Counted from the first letter of the stretch, positions 34,289 through 44,060 are shown. The stretch: 64,000 nucleotides of DNA from Roseateles depolymerans (GCF_003387155.1 NZ_QUMT01000003.1:1018233-1082232); one strand, 5' to 3'. A program made the numbers and translations. Notes: generated by a model from the sequence alone, not told the origin.

Positions 34289-34696
34289 ATGATTGATCAG
34301 AAGGCATTCAACGAACGTGGCGCGGCCTGCCTCCCCGGCCATATGGGCATCGAGATTCTCGAGGTCCGCTCCGGCGAGGTCACCGCGCGCATGCCGGTGC
34401 GCCAGGCCGTGATGGCCCCCAACGGCTATCTGCACGCCGGCAGCGTGGTGACGCTCGCCGACACCTGCTGCGGTTATGGCTGCATCGCCAGCCTGCCGGA
34501 AGGCGCGCAGAGCTTCACCACGGTGGAGCTCAAGTCCAACCACCTGGGCACCGCCCGCGAGGGGGTGATCGAGTGCCGCGCCACCGCAGTCCACATGGGC
34601 CGCACCACGCAGGTGTGGGACGCGGTGGTCACCCACAACGGCAAGACGATTGCGCTGTTCCGCTGCACGCAGATGCTGCTGTATCCGAAGGGCTGA
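34289..34696 (+). CDS. PaaI-type hotdog-fold thioesterase
   Basis: A 135-residue protein. The PaaI signature is present as [23 protein letters not shown] (catalytic Asp, adjacent His-Ala-Gly), with [19 protein letters not shown] and [12 protein letters not shown] in the second half. It should hydrolyse acyl- or aryl-CoA thioesters in the cytoplasm, acting as a tetramer. The stop lies at the end of the first of four 12-base tandem repeats (34685-34732). Confidence 0.9.
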   Translation: MIDQKAFNERGAACLPGHMGIEILEVRSGEVTARMPVRQAVMAPNGYLHAGSVVTLADTCCGYGCIASLPEGAQSFTTVELKSNHLGTAREGVIECRATAVHMGRTTQVWDAVVTHNGKTIALFRCTQMLLYPKG

Positions 34697-34732
34697 CCGA
34701 AGGGCTGACCAAATGCCTGACCGAAGGGCTGA
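34685..34732. repeat. Four 12-base tandem repeats spanning the thioesterase stop codon
   Basis: CCGAAGGGCTGA is repeated at 34685, 34697 and 34721, with a diverged copy CCAAATGCCTGA at 34709. The first copy supplies the gene's last three codons and TGA, and each further copy repeats an in-frame TGA. It probably arose by slippage. Confidence 0.85.
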
Positions 34733-34734
34733 GG

Positions 34735-36222
34735 TCAGGGCTTGGGCGCCGGCACCCCCTGCGCGCCCAGCAGCATGAGCGTGCGCGCCACCAGCACCAT
34801 CTTCGGCGCGATGCTGTCCAGCTGCACAAACTCCGCCTGGGTGCTGTGGGCGCCAAACCCACGCACGCCAAAGCCCTCCACCACCGGCGCCTTCGTGGCG
34901 GCGGCGGCGAAAGCCGCATCGGTCCCACCGCCGGTGGGCACTTCCTTCACGGTCAGCGCCATCCCCTGATCGCTGGCCAGTGACTTGAGCGTCTCGGCCA
35001 GCCCCCGGGACGCAGGCGATGCATGCAGCGGCGGGCGACGGCGCTCAAAGCTCAGCGAGACCTCCGCTTCCGGCAACAGCTTGTTCTGGATGCGCTTGCG
35101 CAGCTCGGCTTCCACCCAGTCGAAGTCTTCCACCCGCTCCACCCGCACATCGGCCGAGGCGTCCGCGCTCGGCGGAATCATGTTGCGCACGATGCCGGAC
35201 TTGGACACCGTCCAATGCACCTGGCGTCCCACCTTGGGATCGGACAGGTCCCGCGCCTGCAGCACCTGATGCGACAGCTCATACAGCGCATTCACCCCCC
35301 GCTCCGGGGCCGCGCCGGCATGGGAGGAGCGCCCTTTGACCGTCAGCGTGGCGGCGCCGATGCCGCTGGTGGCCAGCCGCAGCAGGTCCGGGCCTTCGGG
35401 CCCGCCGCCGCCTTCGAAGGACAGCACCGCGTCATGCTCGCCTCCCAGCTGCGTGATGCGATGGCGGGACGCGGGGGAGCTGATCTCCTCGTCCCCATTG
35501 ATCAGCACGGTGATCTCGCCGCAGTCCTTCCAGCCCAGGGACTTCAGCAGCGCCAGCACATGCAGGATGGTGGCCACGCCCTGCTTGTCGTCCGCAATGC
35601 CCAGCCCGTAGGCGCGCTGGCCCTCGATGCGGAACGGCTGCTGCGCCAGCATGCCGCGCGGGTAGACGGTGTCCATGTGAGCAATCAGCAGCACCTTGCC
35701 GCGTCCCCCGCCGCCCTTGAAGCGGGCCTGCACCATCGGGCCGGGTTTGTCGGGGGTGTCGAACATCCGATAGGTGTCACTGCCTGGCTCAATCAGCGTG
35801 ACCTCGCCGCCCAGGTCCTTGAGACGCTGCGCGATGACAGCGGCGATCCGCTCCAGGCCCTCGCGGTCGGCGCTGCCCGACTCGATCTCCACCAGCTGCT
35901 GCAAGGTCTTGAGCAGGGCCGGCTGCTCGCGGGCGGCCAGGGCCTGGAGTTCCGACAAGGGGACAGCCGCGGCGCCGCTGGTGGTGGCGGAAGCGGTGGC
36001 GGTTGTGCCGACCCGCGTTGGCGTGCCGGCCGTCTGCGCCTGGACCGCCACGGCGCCAACCGCCAGGCACAACGTGGTGAGCAGTTGCGGCAGGCGGAGC
36101 GCGCGCGGGCGAATGGAGGCGGTCGCCGACGCGGATGCGCCAGGCGCCGCGCCGACCTCCGGCCATTGCAACGGCACGGCGGACGGGGAGGCAGACGGAA
36201 GACGGAGCACGGGCTGCGACAT
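34735..36222 (-). CDS. M20 family metallopeptidase (glutamate carboxypeptidase type)
   Basis: The protein has 495 residues from the ATG at 36222 (GAAGGT 8-9 bases upstream). A signal-like helix ([17 protein letters not shown]) sits unusually far in, near residues 47-63, so the true start may be internal. The M20 zinc motifs are present: [11 protein letters not shown] (His, catalytic Asp), GIADDKQG (bridging Asp), [10 protein letters not shown] (catalytic and ligand Glu), GGTDAAF and [12 protein letters not shown] (last His). The dimerisation domain ([19 protein letters not shown]) is complete. It resembles CPG2-type enzymes that release glutamate from peptides or folates, acting in the periplasm. 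Confidence 0.88.
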   Translation of the reverse strand: MSQPVLRLPSASPSAVPLQWPEVGAAPGASASATASIRPRALRLPQLLTTLCLAVGAVAVQAQTAGTPTRVGTTATASATTSGAAAVPLSELQALAAREQPALLKTLQQLVEIESGSADREGLERIAAVIAQRLKDLGGEVTLIEPGSDTYRMFDTPDKPGPMVQARFKGGGGRGKVLLIAHMDTVYPRGMLAQQPFRIEGQRAYGLGIADDKQGVATILHVLALLKSLGWKDCGEITVLINGDEEISSPASRHRITQLGGEHDAVLSFEGGGGPEGPDLLRLATSGIGAATLTVKGRSSHAGAAPERGVNALYELSHQVLQARDLSDPKVGRQVHWTVSKSGIVRNMIPPSADASADVRVERVEDFDWVEAELRKRIQNKLLPEAEVSLSFERRRPPLHASPASRGLAETLKSLASDQGMALTVKEVPTGGGTDAAFAAAATKAPVVEGFGVRGFGAHSTQAEFVQLDSIAPKMVLVARTLMLLGAQGVPAPKP

Positions 36223-36506
36223 GGACGGGCACCTTCTGTGGACGGGATGCACCGATGCTAGGTCAGCGGCCCGCAGCGGCGTGGGCGCAGCCGCAGCCCT
36301 GTGCGAAGACGAGGCAGCGGTTTCCCGGAGGTACTTCACTGGCAGCGCCGCCATGCGAAGGCCATGCGCAGGCCATGCGTCGGGGGTTTGCGTCGTTATC
36401 GGCCCGGCATCAACCCACTATTGAAACTGTCTCCCCAATGATGATCGATGGCGAAGCCGGTCGCCCGCTTAGCATGGCACCCACTGCTCACCCTCCCCTG
36501 CTCATC

Positions 36507-36821
36507 ATGACCCAAGCCGCCACTGCCGCCAGCCCCATCAGCTTCATCGCCGTCCTCCAGGCGCGCCCGGACATGCGCGATGCGCTGTGTGAAGGGCTGC
36601 AGGCGCTGGTGATGCCCACCCGGCAGGAGCCCGGGTGCCTGGACTACCAGCTCTTTGAACTGACCGACGCACCGGGCACCTTCTACATGCGCGAATCGTT
36701 CAAGGACGAGCTGGCGCTGGAAGCCCATCGCGAATCGGCGCATTTCCAGGCGTTTGCCGCACGCGCCGAAGCGTGGCTGGTGAAGCCGCCGGAGCTGATC
36801 CGTCTGACCGCCATCCGCTGA
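36507..36821 (+). CDS. Antibiotic biosynthesis monooxygenase (YgiN-like)
   Basis: The protein has 104 residues from the ATG at 36507; the frame is open upstream and ATGs at 36438 and 36474 are possible but add non-conserved sequence. The ABM dimer fold is visible: ISFIAVLQARPDMRDALCEGLQALV, EPGCLDYQLFE, GTFYMRESFKD and HRESAHFQAF. Members are small ferredoxin-like quinol or heme-type monooxygenases acting in the cytoplasm. No operon partner is evident. Confidence 0.85.
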   Translation: MTQAATAASPISFIAVLQARPDMRDALCEGLQALVMPTRQEPGCLDYQLFELTDAPGTFYMRESFKDELALEAHRESAHFQAFAARAEAWLVKPPELIRLTAIR

Positions 36822-36992
36822 GATCCCTGCTGGACGCTGTCCGCCTGCGCCAAAGCCCGCTGCTCATCAGGGTCAACGCCTTAGGGGTGGCAGATGCGGC
36901 GCGCATGCGGCACTCTGGGGCTGGGAGAAGTCGCTGCGCGTGGCCCACGCGGAGCCGACCTGCGGATCACCTCAGTTTGTCAGGGGGATACC

Positions 36993-37103
36993 ATGCGCCT
37001 CACATTGGCTCCACCGTTCAAGGCCACTGCGGCCACAGCCCTTGTCATCACCTTGGCCGTCGCCGCGTTTGTGGTGCTGGCCGCCTGGCCATCACCGATC
37101 TAG
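36993..37103 (+). CDS. Possible 36-residue single-helix membrane protein
   Basis: A short frame starting at an ATG with a strong upstream AGGGGGA (spacing about 5). It encodes a short basic start (MRLTLAPPFK) and one hydrophobic helix (ALVITLAVAAFVVLAAW). It lies alone in a 433-base gap. Composition is compatible with a real membrane microprotein, but no family is recognised and chance remains possible. The rest of the gap shows nothing. Confidence 0.35.
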   Translation: MRLTLAPPFKATAATALVITLAVAAFVVLAAWPSPI

Positions 37104-37254
37104 GCCCGTCGCCACGCCACAGGCGCCGTCGCCAGCCGGCGTGCATGCAGTCGTGGGCCGCACAGTGCCGGATGGTGGGCACGCCAGCGAAGCCGCCGAG
37201 GCAGCGTGATGGTCATGGCCCGCTGGTCAACACGCGCAGCGCGATGCAGGCGTG

Positions 37255-37743
37255 TCACTGGCCCAGCGCCGCTTCGATGTCGGCGCGAAGGCTGGCGGGC
37301 GTGTCGTTCGGCGCATAGCGCTTGATGACCTGCCCGTCCCGGCCCACCAGGAACTTGGTGAAGTTCCACTTGATCACCTGCGTCCCCAGGATGCCGGGCT
37401 TTTCGCCCTTGAGCCAGCGCCACAGCGGGTGCGCCTCCGCGCCATTGACCTTGGTCTTGCCCATCATCGGGAAGCTCACCCCGTAATTGAGCTGGCAGAA
37501 GGAGGCGATGTCCTCGTTGCTGCCCGGGTCCTGCCCGCCAAACTCATTGCTCGGGAACCCGACGATTACCAGGCCACGCGCCTGGAATTCCCGCCACAGT
37601 TCCTCCAGGCCTTTGAATTGCGGCGTGAAGCCGCATTCGCTGGCCGTGTTGACCACCAGCATCACCCGCCCCCGGTATTGCGACAGGGCCACCGGTTCAC
37701 CGGTGATGCTGACCGCGTCGAAGTCAAAAGCTGTCTGGCTCAT
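37255..37743 (-). CDS. Glutathione/thioredoxin peroxidase
   Basis: A 162-residue peroxidase of the GPx family. The catalytic tetrad is present: peroxidatic Cys in NTASECGFTPQ, Gln in FPSNEFGGQDPG, Trp and Asn in KWNFTKFLV. The residue at the selenocysteine position is Cys, as in bacterial BtuE-type enzymes, and there is no signal peptide. It reduces hydrogen peroxide and lipid hydroperoxides in the cytoplasm. The gene stands alone; 83 bases separate it from the next minus-strand start region. Confidence 0.94.
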   Translation of the reverse strand: MSQTAFDFDAVSITGEPVALSQYRGRVMLVVNTASECGFTPQFKGLEELWREFQARGLVIVGFPSNEFGGQDPGSNEDIASFCQLNYGVSFPMMGKTKVNGAEAHPLWRWLKGEKPGILGTQVIKWNFTKFLVGRDGQVIKRYAPNDTPASLRADIEAALGQ

Positions 37744-37826
37744 AAGAATCCTCTCCCAACATGATTGACGCGATCGTAGCGCGGGGAGCTTGTCAGTGTC
37801 CGCTCAAGGTTGTGAGCAGCGGTCGG

Positions 37827-38738
37827 TCACGCAGGTCGGCGCTCCCACGCCGCCAGCATGGCTGCGGCGAGGATGGCCAGGCCGCCCAGGGCCGTGGGCA
37901 GGTTCAGGGAGCCCCCGCCCAGCCACAGGGCCGACAGCGCCGCCACCGGCACTTCCGTCAGCATCACCACCGCCGTGACATTGGCCGGCAGACGCGTCGC
38001 GCCGTACTGCAGGGACATGTTGGACGCAAAGAACAGCAGCGCCATGCCCAGCAGCGGCAGGCACCACAGCAGGGACGGCAGCGTCGGCCAGCCGACCAGT
38101 CCGCGACCGGCCATGAAGCAGGCCGAGACGCCCGCCACGATCACGCCGCCGCTGAACATGGCCAGGGCCCGGGCGCCAGGGCTGCTGGCCGCCTGGCGAC
38201 GCAGCATCACGTTGTTGAAGGCAAAAGTCAGCCCGCCCAGCAGGCCCAGGCCGTCGGCCAGGGTACGGGGCACCGGCCAGCCGCCGCCCGAAGGCGCCAG
38301 CACCACCAGGGCGCCGCCCAGCGCCAGGGCGATCCGCACACCGGCCATCAGGGTCAGCGGCTCCTTGAGCACCACCCGGGCCAGCAACAAGGCCCACAGC
38401 GGCATCAGATAAAACAGCAGCACCACCCGCACCACGTCCCCGGTGGCCACGCCCCAGTTGAAGGCGGTGTTGGTCGTGCCGGCGGCCAGCAGGACCAGCC
38501 ACAGGCCGGGCGACCGCAGCAGCTCCGCGGCCGCGCCCCGCTGGGAGACCAGCACCACGACCCAGGACAAGGCGTACATGATCACCGTCGTCCACAGCGG
38601 ATGCAGGCCCGCGGCCTCGAATTGCCGGAATGGCCACCAGGAGAGTCCCCAGACGGTGGCGTTGAACATCAGGGCGAGGATGGGCAGCGACACGGGCAGG
38701 GTGCGGGCAGCGGAGGCGGAGGGGACTGCGGCGGACAA
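37827..38738 (-). CDS. DMT-superfamily (EamA) transporter
   Basis: The protein is about 303 residues long if started at the TTG at 38738; the frame is open to 38912 but the extra part is not hydrophobic. Ten transmembrane helices in two EamA repeats are visible, for example LPILALMFNATVWGLSWW, VVLLFYLMPLWALLLARVVLKE and the second-repeat counterpart NVTAVVMLTEVPVAALSALWLG. The inner-membrane transporter probably exports amino acids or other metabolites. The exact start is unsure: GTG codons further in would also give a full first helix. Confidence 0.85.
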   Translation of the reverse strand: MSAAVPSASAARTLPVSLPILALMFNATVWGLSWWPFRQFEAAGLHPLWTTVIMYALSWVVVLVSQRGAAAELLRSPGLWLVLLAAGTTNTAFNWGVATGDVVRVVLLFYLMPLWALLLARVVLKEPLTLMAGVRIALALGGALVVLAPSGGGWPVPRTLADGLGLLGGLTFAFNNVMLRRQAASSPGARALAMFSGGVIVAGVSACFMAGRGLVGWPTLPSLLWCLPLLGMALLFFASNMSLQYGATRLPANVTAVVMLTEVPVAALSALWLGGGSLNLPTALGGLAILAAAMLAAWERRPA

Positions 38739-39135
38739 GATCGGGTGGGGTATCAGGAAAACAGGAGGAAGGCGCCGAAGCACCCCGTCCCCAAGGTGTC
38801 CGACATTTCGCTGCAATCTTCTCTCCCACCCTCTCAAAAAGCGGGTAGAAAGACCGAATGACGCGATGGACAGCGATGCGGCGTCGCGGAGGATGCCGCT
38901 GCCAGGGCGCAACGCCGCTGCGGACGTCGCCGATTGTCGGGATATGGCCCCTGGGGGCTTGGAAGCTGGCGGTTACCAGCGAACAATTCCCAGGGTTTAT
39001 AGCATGGCGCAAGCCCTGACCCTGACCTACAACCGGGTCGCCCCGCGCCTGTCATTCGAGGGGCCTACCCTTGGCGGACAGGCGTGGATCGCGCCATGAC
39101 GAGAATCACCACTCGAGCTATAGGGAGACTGCCTC
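38739..39135. other. Intergenic region before the SGNH hydrolase gene
   Basis: Nearly 400 bases between divergent genes. It includes an A/T-rich stretch near 38985-39005 (GGGTTTATAGC) that could hold a -10 element for the plus-strand gene. A 31-codon frame at 39004-39099 is present but unsupported. Nothing else is recognised. Confidence 0.35.
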
Positions 39136-40077
39136 TTGGACCACCTGGCCTGTTTTGCCCCGGAAGACCTCCACTCCGCGCAGGCACCCGACCTGCAAGG
39201 CTTTCACTGGCGTCTGCTGGCGCAAGGGGATTCCTGGTTCTCCACCGCCCAGGCCAAGCTGAGCGCCCATGCCAATTTGCTGCAGGAGCTGGTGCTGTCC
39301 AAGACCACCGCAGCGGTGAACTGCGCCGGCCAGCAGGAGAGTCTGGCCCATCTGGTGGAACTGGCCTCGGTCCCCGAATTCGTCGACCTGCTGACCGGCC
39401 CCAACGCGCCGGTGTGGGACGGCATCCTGCTGTCGGTGGGCGGCAATGACCTCATCAAAGCCGCGCAGACGCCCAGCCAGATCGACGGCCAGCCGGTACC
39501 GCTGGAGCTTCGCCTGCTGCGCCGCCAGACGGAATGGGGCCCTCCTTCGGCGGGGGTGGGCCGGTATTTCTCGGAACCGGGATGGGCGACCTTCGCCGCC
39601 TACCTCAAGGCGAATCTGCAGCATCTGCTGTCCCTGCGGGACCAGGGCGCCTCGGCCGGCAAGCCGGTGTTCATGCATTGTTATGCCGTGCCGGTGCCGC
39701 GTCCGGCGGGGGCCGAGGATGCCGGTCACGGACCCTGGCTGTACCCGGCCCTGAAGGCCTATGCCATTCCCTCGGCCGACTGGGCGGCCGTCAGCCGACT
39801 GATGCTGATGCACCTGGCCCAGTTCCTCAAGGGCTTGATGGCGGACAAGGCGGCCTTCCCGGGCCTGTTCGTCTTCGATTCCACCGCCGTTCCCCTGGCC
39901 CCGGCCGCGCCTGGCGCCAGCGGCATCAGCGGGGATTGGCACAACGAGATCCACCTGAACCACAGCGGATGCTTCAAGATCGGCCGGGCCTGGTCCGAGC
40001 ACATCGAGCAGGTGCTCACCACCGGCGGCCTGGTGCAGGACTCGCCCGGCGGCAAGGGTCGGCAGAGCCGGCGCTGA
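39136..40077 (+). CDS. SGNH/GDSL-like hydrolase
   Basis: The protein has 313 residues from a TTG at 39136, supported by AGGGAG 8 bases upstream. SGNH blocks are visible: block I LLAQGDSWF (nucleophile Ser), block III VGGNDL (Asn) and block V DWHNEIHLNHSG (Asp and His). No signal peptide is present, so it likely acts in the cytoplasm. Substrate is unknown; families with the variant GDSWF are often annotated hypothetical. It ends at a strong bidirectional terminator shared with lplT. Confidence 0.75.
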   Translation: MDHLACFAPEDLHSAQAPDLQGFHWRLLAQGDSWFSTAQAKLSAHANLLQELVLSKTTAAVNCAGQQESLAHLVELASVPEFVDLLTGPNAPVWDGILLSVGGNDLIKAAQTPSQIDGQPVPLELRLLRRQTEWGPPSAGVGRYFSEPGWATFAAYLKANLQHLLSLRDQGASAGKPVFMHCYAVPVPRPAGAEDAGHGPWLYPALKAYAIPSADWAAVSRLMLMHLAQFLKGLMADKAAFPGLFVFDSTAVPLAPAAPGASGISGDWHNEIHLNHSGCFKIGRAWSEHIEQVLTTGGLVQDSPGGKGRQSRR

Positions 40078-40089
40078 ATCACCCAAAAC

Positions 40090-40117
40090 AAAAAACCCGC
40101 CACCAGGCGGGTTTTTT
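40090..40117. terminator. Bidirectional Rho-independent terminator
   Basis: CCCGCC (40096-40101) and GGCGGG (40106-40111) form a stem around ACCA; six A bases precede it and six T bases follow. It serves both the plus-strand SGNH gene and the minus-strand lplT gene. Confidence 0.93.
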
Positions 40118-40149
40118 CTTGGTCTGCGCCAGAGACCGGCGGCCGGGCC

Positions 40150-41427
40150 TCAGTGCTTGTCGCAGCGGGCAATGGCCAGCAGCCGTTCCATTTCTTCGGG
40201 ATAGCGGCGCAGATTGCTGCGGTGCCAGCGGCCCACCAGCACCATGATGCCGGCCACCGTCAGGCCGAAGACGGTGATCGAGCCGAAGGCCGACACGCCA
40301 AATCGGGTGAGGATGGTGTAGAGCGCACCCAGGCCCAGGATGCAGGCCTGTTCGTTGAAGTTCTGCACGGCGATCGATCGGCCGGCCCCCATCAGGTTGT
40401 GGCCCCGGTGCTGCAGCAGCGCATTCATCGGCACGACGAGGTAGCCGCCCACGCCCCCCAGCAGGATCAGGAAGGGCACGGCCAGCCAAAGCTGGTCGAT
40501 GAAGTTCAGCACCAGCATCAAGAGGCCCATGGCCACGCCCAGCGGAATGACGTTGGTGGCCTTGTCCAGCCGCACCGCCATGGACGCCACCACCGCGCCC
40601 ACTGCCGTGCCAATGGCCACCACCCCGGCCAGGGCCGATGCCTGCGTCGTGCCGTACCCCAGCGCCGCAGCGGCCCAGGCGAACACGATGTAGCGCATGT
40701 TGCCGGACACGCCCCAGAACAGGGTGGTCATGCCCAGGGAGATCTGACCCAGCTTGTCCTGCCACAGGCGGGAGTTGCAACTGGCAAATTCCCGCACCAG
40801 GCCGGTCGCCCCGCTGGCCAGCGGTTGCAGGGGGGCATCCGTGCGCGGAATGCGCAGGTTGAAGAGAGCGGCAATGCCGTAGAGGACCACCATGAAGGCG
40901 ATGGCGGCTTCCGGTGCGGTGTCGATGCCGGTGTCGATGAACGGCATGTCGAAGCTCAGCAGCACCGAGGAGGCCCGCTCCCCCAGCAGCTGTCCGCCGA
41001 ACACGGCGCCCAGAATGATGGAGGCGATCGTCAGGCCTTCGATCCAGCCGTTGGCCTTGACCAGTTGGGACGGCGGCAGCAATTCGGTCAGGATGCCGTA
41101 CTTGGCCGGGGAATAAGCGGCCGCTCCCAGGCCCACGATGGCATAGGCGGCCAGTGGATGCACCCCCACCAGCATGCTCAGACATCCCACCACCTTGATG
41201 GTGTTGGAGATGAACATGACCTTGCCTTTGGGAACCGCGTCGGCAAATGCACCCACAAAAGGCGCCAGAACGACGTAGAAGAGGGCAAACATTGGCACCA
41301 GCGCGGCCCGCTGCCATTCGGCGGAGCCATTGGTGCGCAACATCTCGACGGCAGCCACGAACAACGCGTTATCAGCCAGCGAGCTGAAGAACTGCGCTGA
41401 CATGATGGTGTAGAAACCTTTTTTCAT
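40150..41427 (-). CDS. lplT: Lysophospholipid transporter LplT
   Basis: A 425-residue MFS protein with the typical N-terminus MKKGFYTIMSAQFFSSLADNALF and the conserved loop YSPAKYGILTELLPPSQLVKANGWIEG, both strong LplT markers. It flips lysophospholipids across the inner membrane for re-acylation. In E. coli it is fused in operon with aas; here alr is divergent, an arrangement common in beta-proteobacteria. The gene ends at the bidirectional terminator. Confidence 0.93.
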   Translation of the reverse strand: MKKGFYTIMSAQFFSSLADNALFVAAVEMLRTNGSAEWQRAALVPMFALFYVVLAPFVGAFADAVPKGKVMFISNTIKVVGCLSMLVGVHPLAAYAIVGLGAAAYSPAKYGILTELLPPSQLVKANGWIEGLTIASIILGAVFGGQLLGERASSVLLSFDMPFIDTGIDTAPEAAIAFMVVLYGIAALFNLRIPRTDAPLQPLASGATGLVREFASCNSRLWQDKLGQISLGMTTLFWGVSGNMRYIVFAWAAAALGYGTTQASALAGVVAIGTAVGAVVASMAVRLDKATNVIPLGVAMGLLMLVLNFIDQLWLAVPFLILLGGVGGYLVVPMNALLQHRGHNLMGAGRSIAVQNFNEQACILGLGALYTILTRFGVSAFGSITVFGLTVAGIMVLVGRWHRSNLRRYPEEMERLLAIARCDKH

Positions 41428-41666
41428 GGACCCGGGCTACCTGGAACTGCGGCTGGCGTCGACTTGCGGCGGAAAACGCTGGTCCACAGAGGTCAGCAGC
41501 GCTGCGGCGGGTTTATAGCATGCGCTTCTTTTGGTAAAGGCGGTGGGCGGCACCCCTTCTGTGTGTTAAGCGTGACCATCCTCCCCGTTTGGCCCCCAGG
41601 TCCCACCCATGTCGGGGGGCCCGCAGGAGGCTGTCTGCGGCCAAAGCGGGAAGGCACAATCACGCC

Positions 41667-42770
41667 ATGCCGCGTCCTATTGAAGCCCTCATCCATCAGC
41701 CCGCCCTGGCCCACAACCTGCACCGGGCCCGCGAATGCGCCCCCGACGCGCAGGTGTTTGCCATCGTCAAGGCCAATGCCTACGGGCACGGCATCGACCG
41801 CGTCTTCGACGCCTTCCGCGCCGCCGATGGCTTCGCCCTGCTGGACCTGGACGAAGCCCAGCGCATCCGTGACCTGGGCTGGCGCGGCCCCATCCTGCTG
41901 CTGGAAGGCTGTTTCGAGCCGCGGGACCTGGAACTGTGCTCGCGGCTGCGGCTGTGGCATGCGGTGCATTCCGAGCAGCAGATCGACTGGCTGGCCATGC
42001 ACAAGACCCATGAGCCGCACCGTGTCTTCCTCAAGCTCAACAGCGGCATGAACCGGCTCGGATTCACGCCCAGCGGCTTCCGTGCGGCCTGGACGCGGCT
42101 CAATGCCCTGCCCCAGGTGGACGAGATTTCCCTGATGACCCACTTCTCGGACGCCGACGGCCCCAAGGGCATCGACCGGCAGTTGGCGGTCTTCCAGGAA
42201 GCGACGGCGGACCTGCCGGGTGAGCGCTCGCTCAGCAACAGCGCCGCGGTGCTGCGGCACAGCGAGCGGGCAGGCGTGCGGGCGGACTGGGTGCGCGCCG
42301 GCATCATGAGCTACGGCAGCGCCCCGGATTTCCCGGAACACGACATCCGCCACTGGAACCTGCAGCCCACCATGACGCTGCGCAGCAAGGTACTGGCGGT
42401 GCAGGCTCTGCAACCCGGCGACACGGTCGGGTACGGCAGCACCTTCGTCGCCGACCGGCCGATGCGCATCGGCACCGTCGCCTGCGGCTATGCCGACGGC
42501 TATCCGCGTCATGCCGGCACCGGCACCCCGGTGCTGGTGGGCGGACAGCGCACCCGCACCGTTGGCCGGGTGTCCATGGACATGCTCGCGGTGGACCTGA
42601 CCGATCTGCCGCAGCTGGGCGCCGGCAGCGAGGTCACCCTCTGGGGCCAGGGCCCGAATGGCAGCATGTTGTCGATCGATGAAGTGGCGGCCGCTGCCGG
42701 CACCATCGGCTATGAGCTGATGTGCGCCCTGGCGCGCCGGGTGCCAGTGCACCTGGACCCGCTGACCTGA
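41667..42770 (+). CDS. alr: Alanine racemase
   Basis: The protein has 367 residues from the ATG at 41667, which begins the usual [14 protein letters not shown]; an earlier in-frame start at 41589 is not conserved. PLP Lys is in [12 protein letters not shown] (about residue 35), catalytic Tyr in [12 protein letters not shown], and [19 protein letters not shown] and [11 protein letters not shown] are present. It converts L-Ala to D-Ala for cell-wall synthesis. The arfB start lies 16 bases after the stop, so the genes are probably co-transcribed. Confidence 0.95.
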   Translation: MPRPIEALIHQPALAHNLHRARECAPDAQVFAIVKANAYGHGIDRVFDAFRAADGFALLDLDEAQRIRDLGWRGPILLLEGCFEPRDLELCSRLRLWHAVHSEQQIDWLAMHKTHEPHRVFLKLNSGMNRLGFTPSGFRAAWTRLNALPQVDEISLMTHFSDADGPKGIDRQLAVFQEATADLPGERSLSNSAAVLRHSERAGVRADWVRAGIMSYGSAPDFPEHDIRHWNLQPTMTLRSKVLAVQALQPGDTVGYGSTFVADRPMRIGTVACGYADGYPRHAGTGTPVLVGGQRTRTVGRVSMDMLAVDLTDLPQLGAGSEVTLWGQGPNGSMLSIDEVAAAAGTIGYELMCALARRVPVHLDPLT

Positions 42771-42786
42771 TCCGGCGGCCTGCCCC

Positions 42787-43194
42787 ATGCACCTGGCGTG
42801 GACGCCTGCCGACTGGGAGCTTGATGTCTCCGCCATCCGCGCCAGCGGCCCGGGCGGCCAGAACGTCAACAAGGTCTCCAGCGCGGTCCATCTGCGCTTT
42901 GACATCCGCCGCTCCACGCTGCCGGCGGTCATCAAGGAGCGGCTGCTGGCGCTCTCCGACCAGCGCATCACCGCCGAGGGCATCGTCGTGATCAAGGCCC
43001 AGGAGTCCCGCAGCCAGGAGCAGAACCGGGCGGATGCGGTCGCGCGGCTGATCGCCCTGGTGCAGAGCGTGGCCCACACCCCCAAGACGCGTCGTCCGAC
43101 CCGTCCGACGTTCGGCTCCCAGCAGCGCAGGCTGGCGGGCAAGGCCCAGCGCGGAGAAGTGAAATCCGGGCGCGGCAAGATTCAGTGGGACTGA
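42787..43194 (+). CDS. arfB: Ribosome-rescue peptidyl-tRNA hydrolase ArfB
   Basis: A 135-residue YaeJ-type factor. The catalytic motif is ASGPGGQNVNKVSSAVHLRFD (GGQ near residues 23-25), and the C-terminal tail is basic (KTRRPTRPT, RRLAGKAQRGEVKSGRGK) as needed to enter the empty mRNA channel of stalled ribosomes. It frees nascent chains from non-stop complexes. The next gene starts 1 base after its stop. Confidence 0.95.
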   Translation: MHLAWTPADWELDVSAIRASGPGGQNVNKVSSAVHLRFDIRRSTLPAVIKERLLALSDQRITAEGIVVIKAQESRSQEQNRADAVARLIALVQSVAHTPKTRRPTRPTFGSQQRRLAGKAQRGEVKSGRGKIQWD

Positions 43195-43195
43195 C

Positions 43196-43966
43196 ATGTT
43201 CAAGGTATTTCGCATCTTCGTGCTGCTGGTGATCCTGGCGGTGGTCGCGTCCACCGCCCTGATGCAGCGCTGGCAGGCCCAGTCCTGGCGACGGACGCAG
43301 GTCATCACCGTCTACCCGATCAATCTGCAGGGGGACGCGGCCACGCAGGCCTACATCGACCAGTTGGGGGACCAGGCCTTCGCCGACATCGCGCCCTTCT
43401 TCCAGGCGCAGGCCCGCGCCTTCGGGCTGCCCTTGAGCACGCCGGTCCAGGTGGTGCTGGGACGGTCCATGCGGGACCTGCCTCCGCCCGTGCCGACGCA
43501 GGCCAGCGTGCTGTCCGCCATGAGCTGGAGCCTGAAGATGCGCTGGTGGGCCTGGCGCAAGACGCCGCCCAGTTCCCCGGTGCCGGATGTGCGGCTGTAT
43601 CTGCTCTATCACCCTGGCGATTTCAACGGCCCCCTGCCCCACTCCACCGGTCTGGAAAAGGGCCGCATGGGCCTGGTGCACCTGTTTGCCAGCCGCGCCC
43701 AGGAGGGTCCCAACCAGGTGGTGATCGCCCACGAGGCCCTGCACACCTTTGGCGCGACCGACAAATATGACCCGTCCACCTTGATGCCGTCCTTCCCGGA
43801 CGGTTATGCGGCGCCTGACCAGCAGCCGACCCTGCCGCAGGATCAGGCCGAACTGATGGCCGGGCGCATCCCCGTGCGGCCTAACGAGGCCCGCATGCCG
43901 GCCAGCCTGGCCCAGACCGTGGTGGGGCGCCGTACGGCGGAAGAGATCAACTGGCTGCGGCGCTGA
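43196..43966 (+). CDS. Membrane-anchored putative metallopeptidase (HExxHxxGxxD)
   Basis: A 256-residue protein with an N-terminal transmembrane anchor (VFRIFVLLVILAVVASTAL) and a periplasmic domain. A zinc motif HEALHTFGATD fits HExxHxxGxxD, followed by KYD and a nearby Met (STLMPS) that could be a Met-turn, as in small metzincin-like enzymes of the snapalysin kind. It starts 1 base after arfB, so it is in the alr-arfB transcript. Substrate and family are not known to me; it is usually a conserved hypothetical in these bacteria. Confidence 0.8.
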   Translation: MFKVFRIFVLLVILAVVASTALMQRWQAQSWRRTQVITVYPINLQGDAATQAYIDQLGDQAFADIAPFFQAQARAFGLPLSTPVQVVLGRSMRDLPPPVPTQASVLSAMSWSLKMRWWAWRKTPPSSPVPDVRLYLLYHPGDFNGPLPHSTGLEKGRMGLVHLFASRAQEGPNQVVIAHEALHTFGATDKYDPSTLMPSFPDGYAAPDQQPTLPQDQAELMAGRIPVRPNEARMPASLAQTVVGRRTAEEINWLRR

Positions 43967-44060
43967 CGGCGCACCGGGCGCTGGTGTCCAGCGGCCCGCA
44001 CCTGGGCGGAGTGCCGACGCAGCGCATTCCAGTCAACGCGTCCGGCTTTACACCCCCAGG

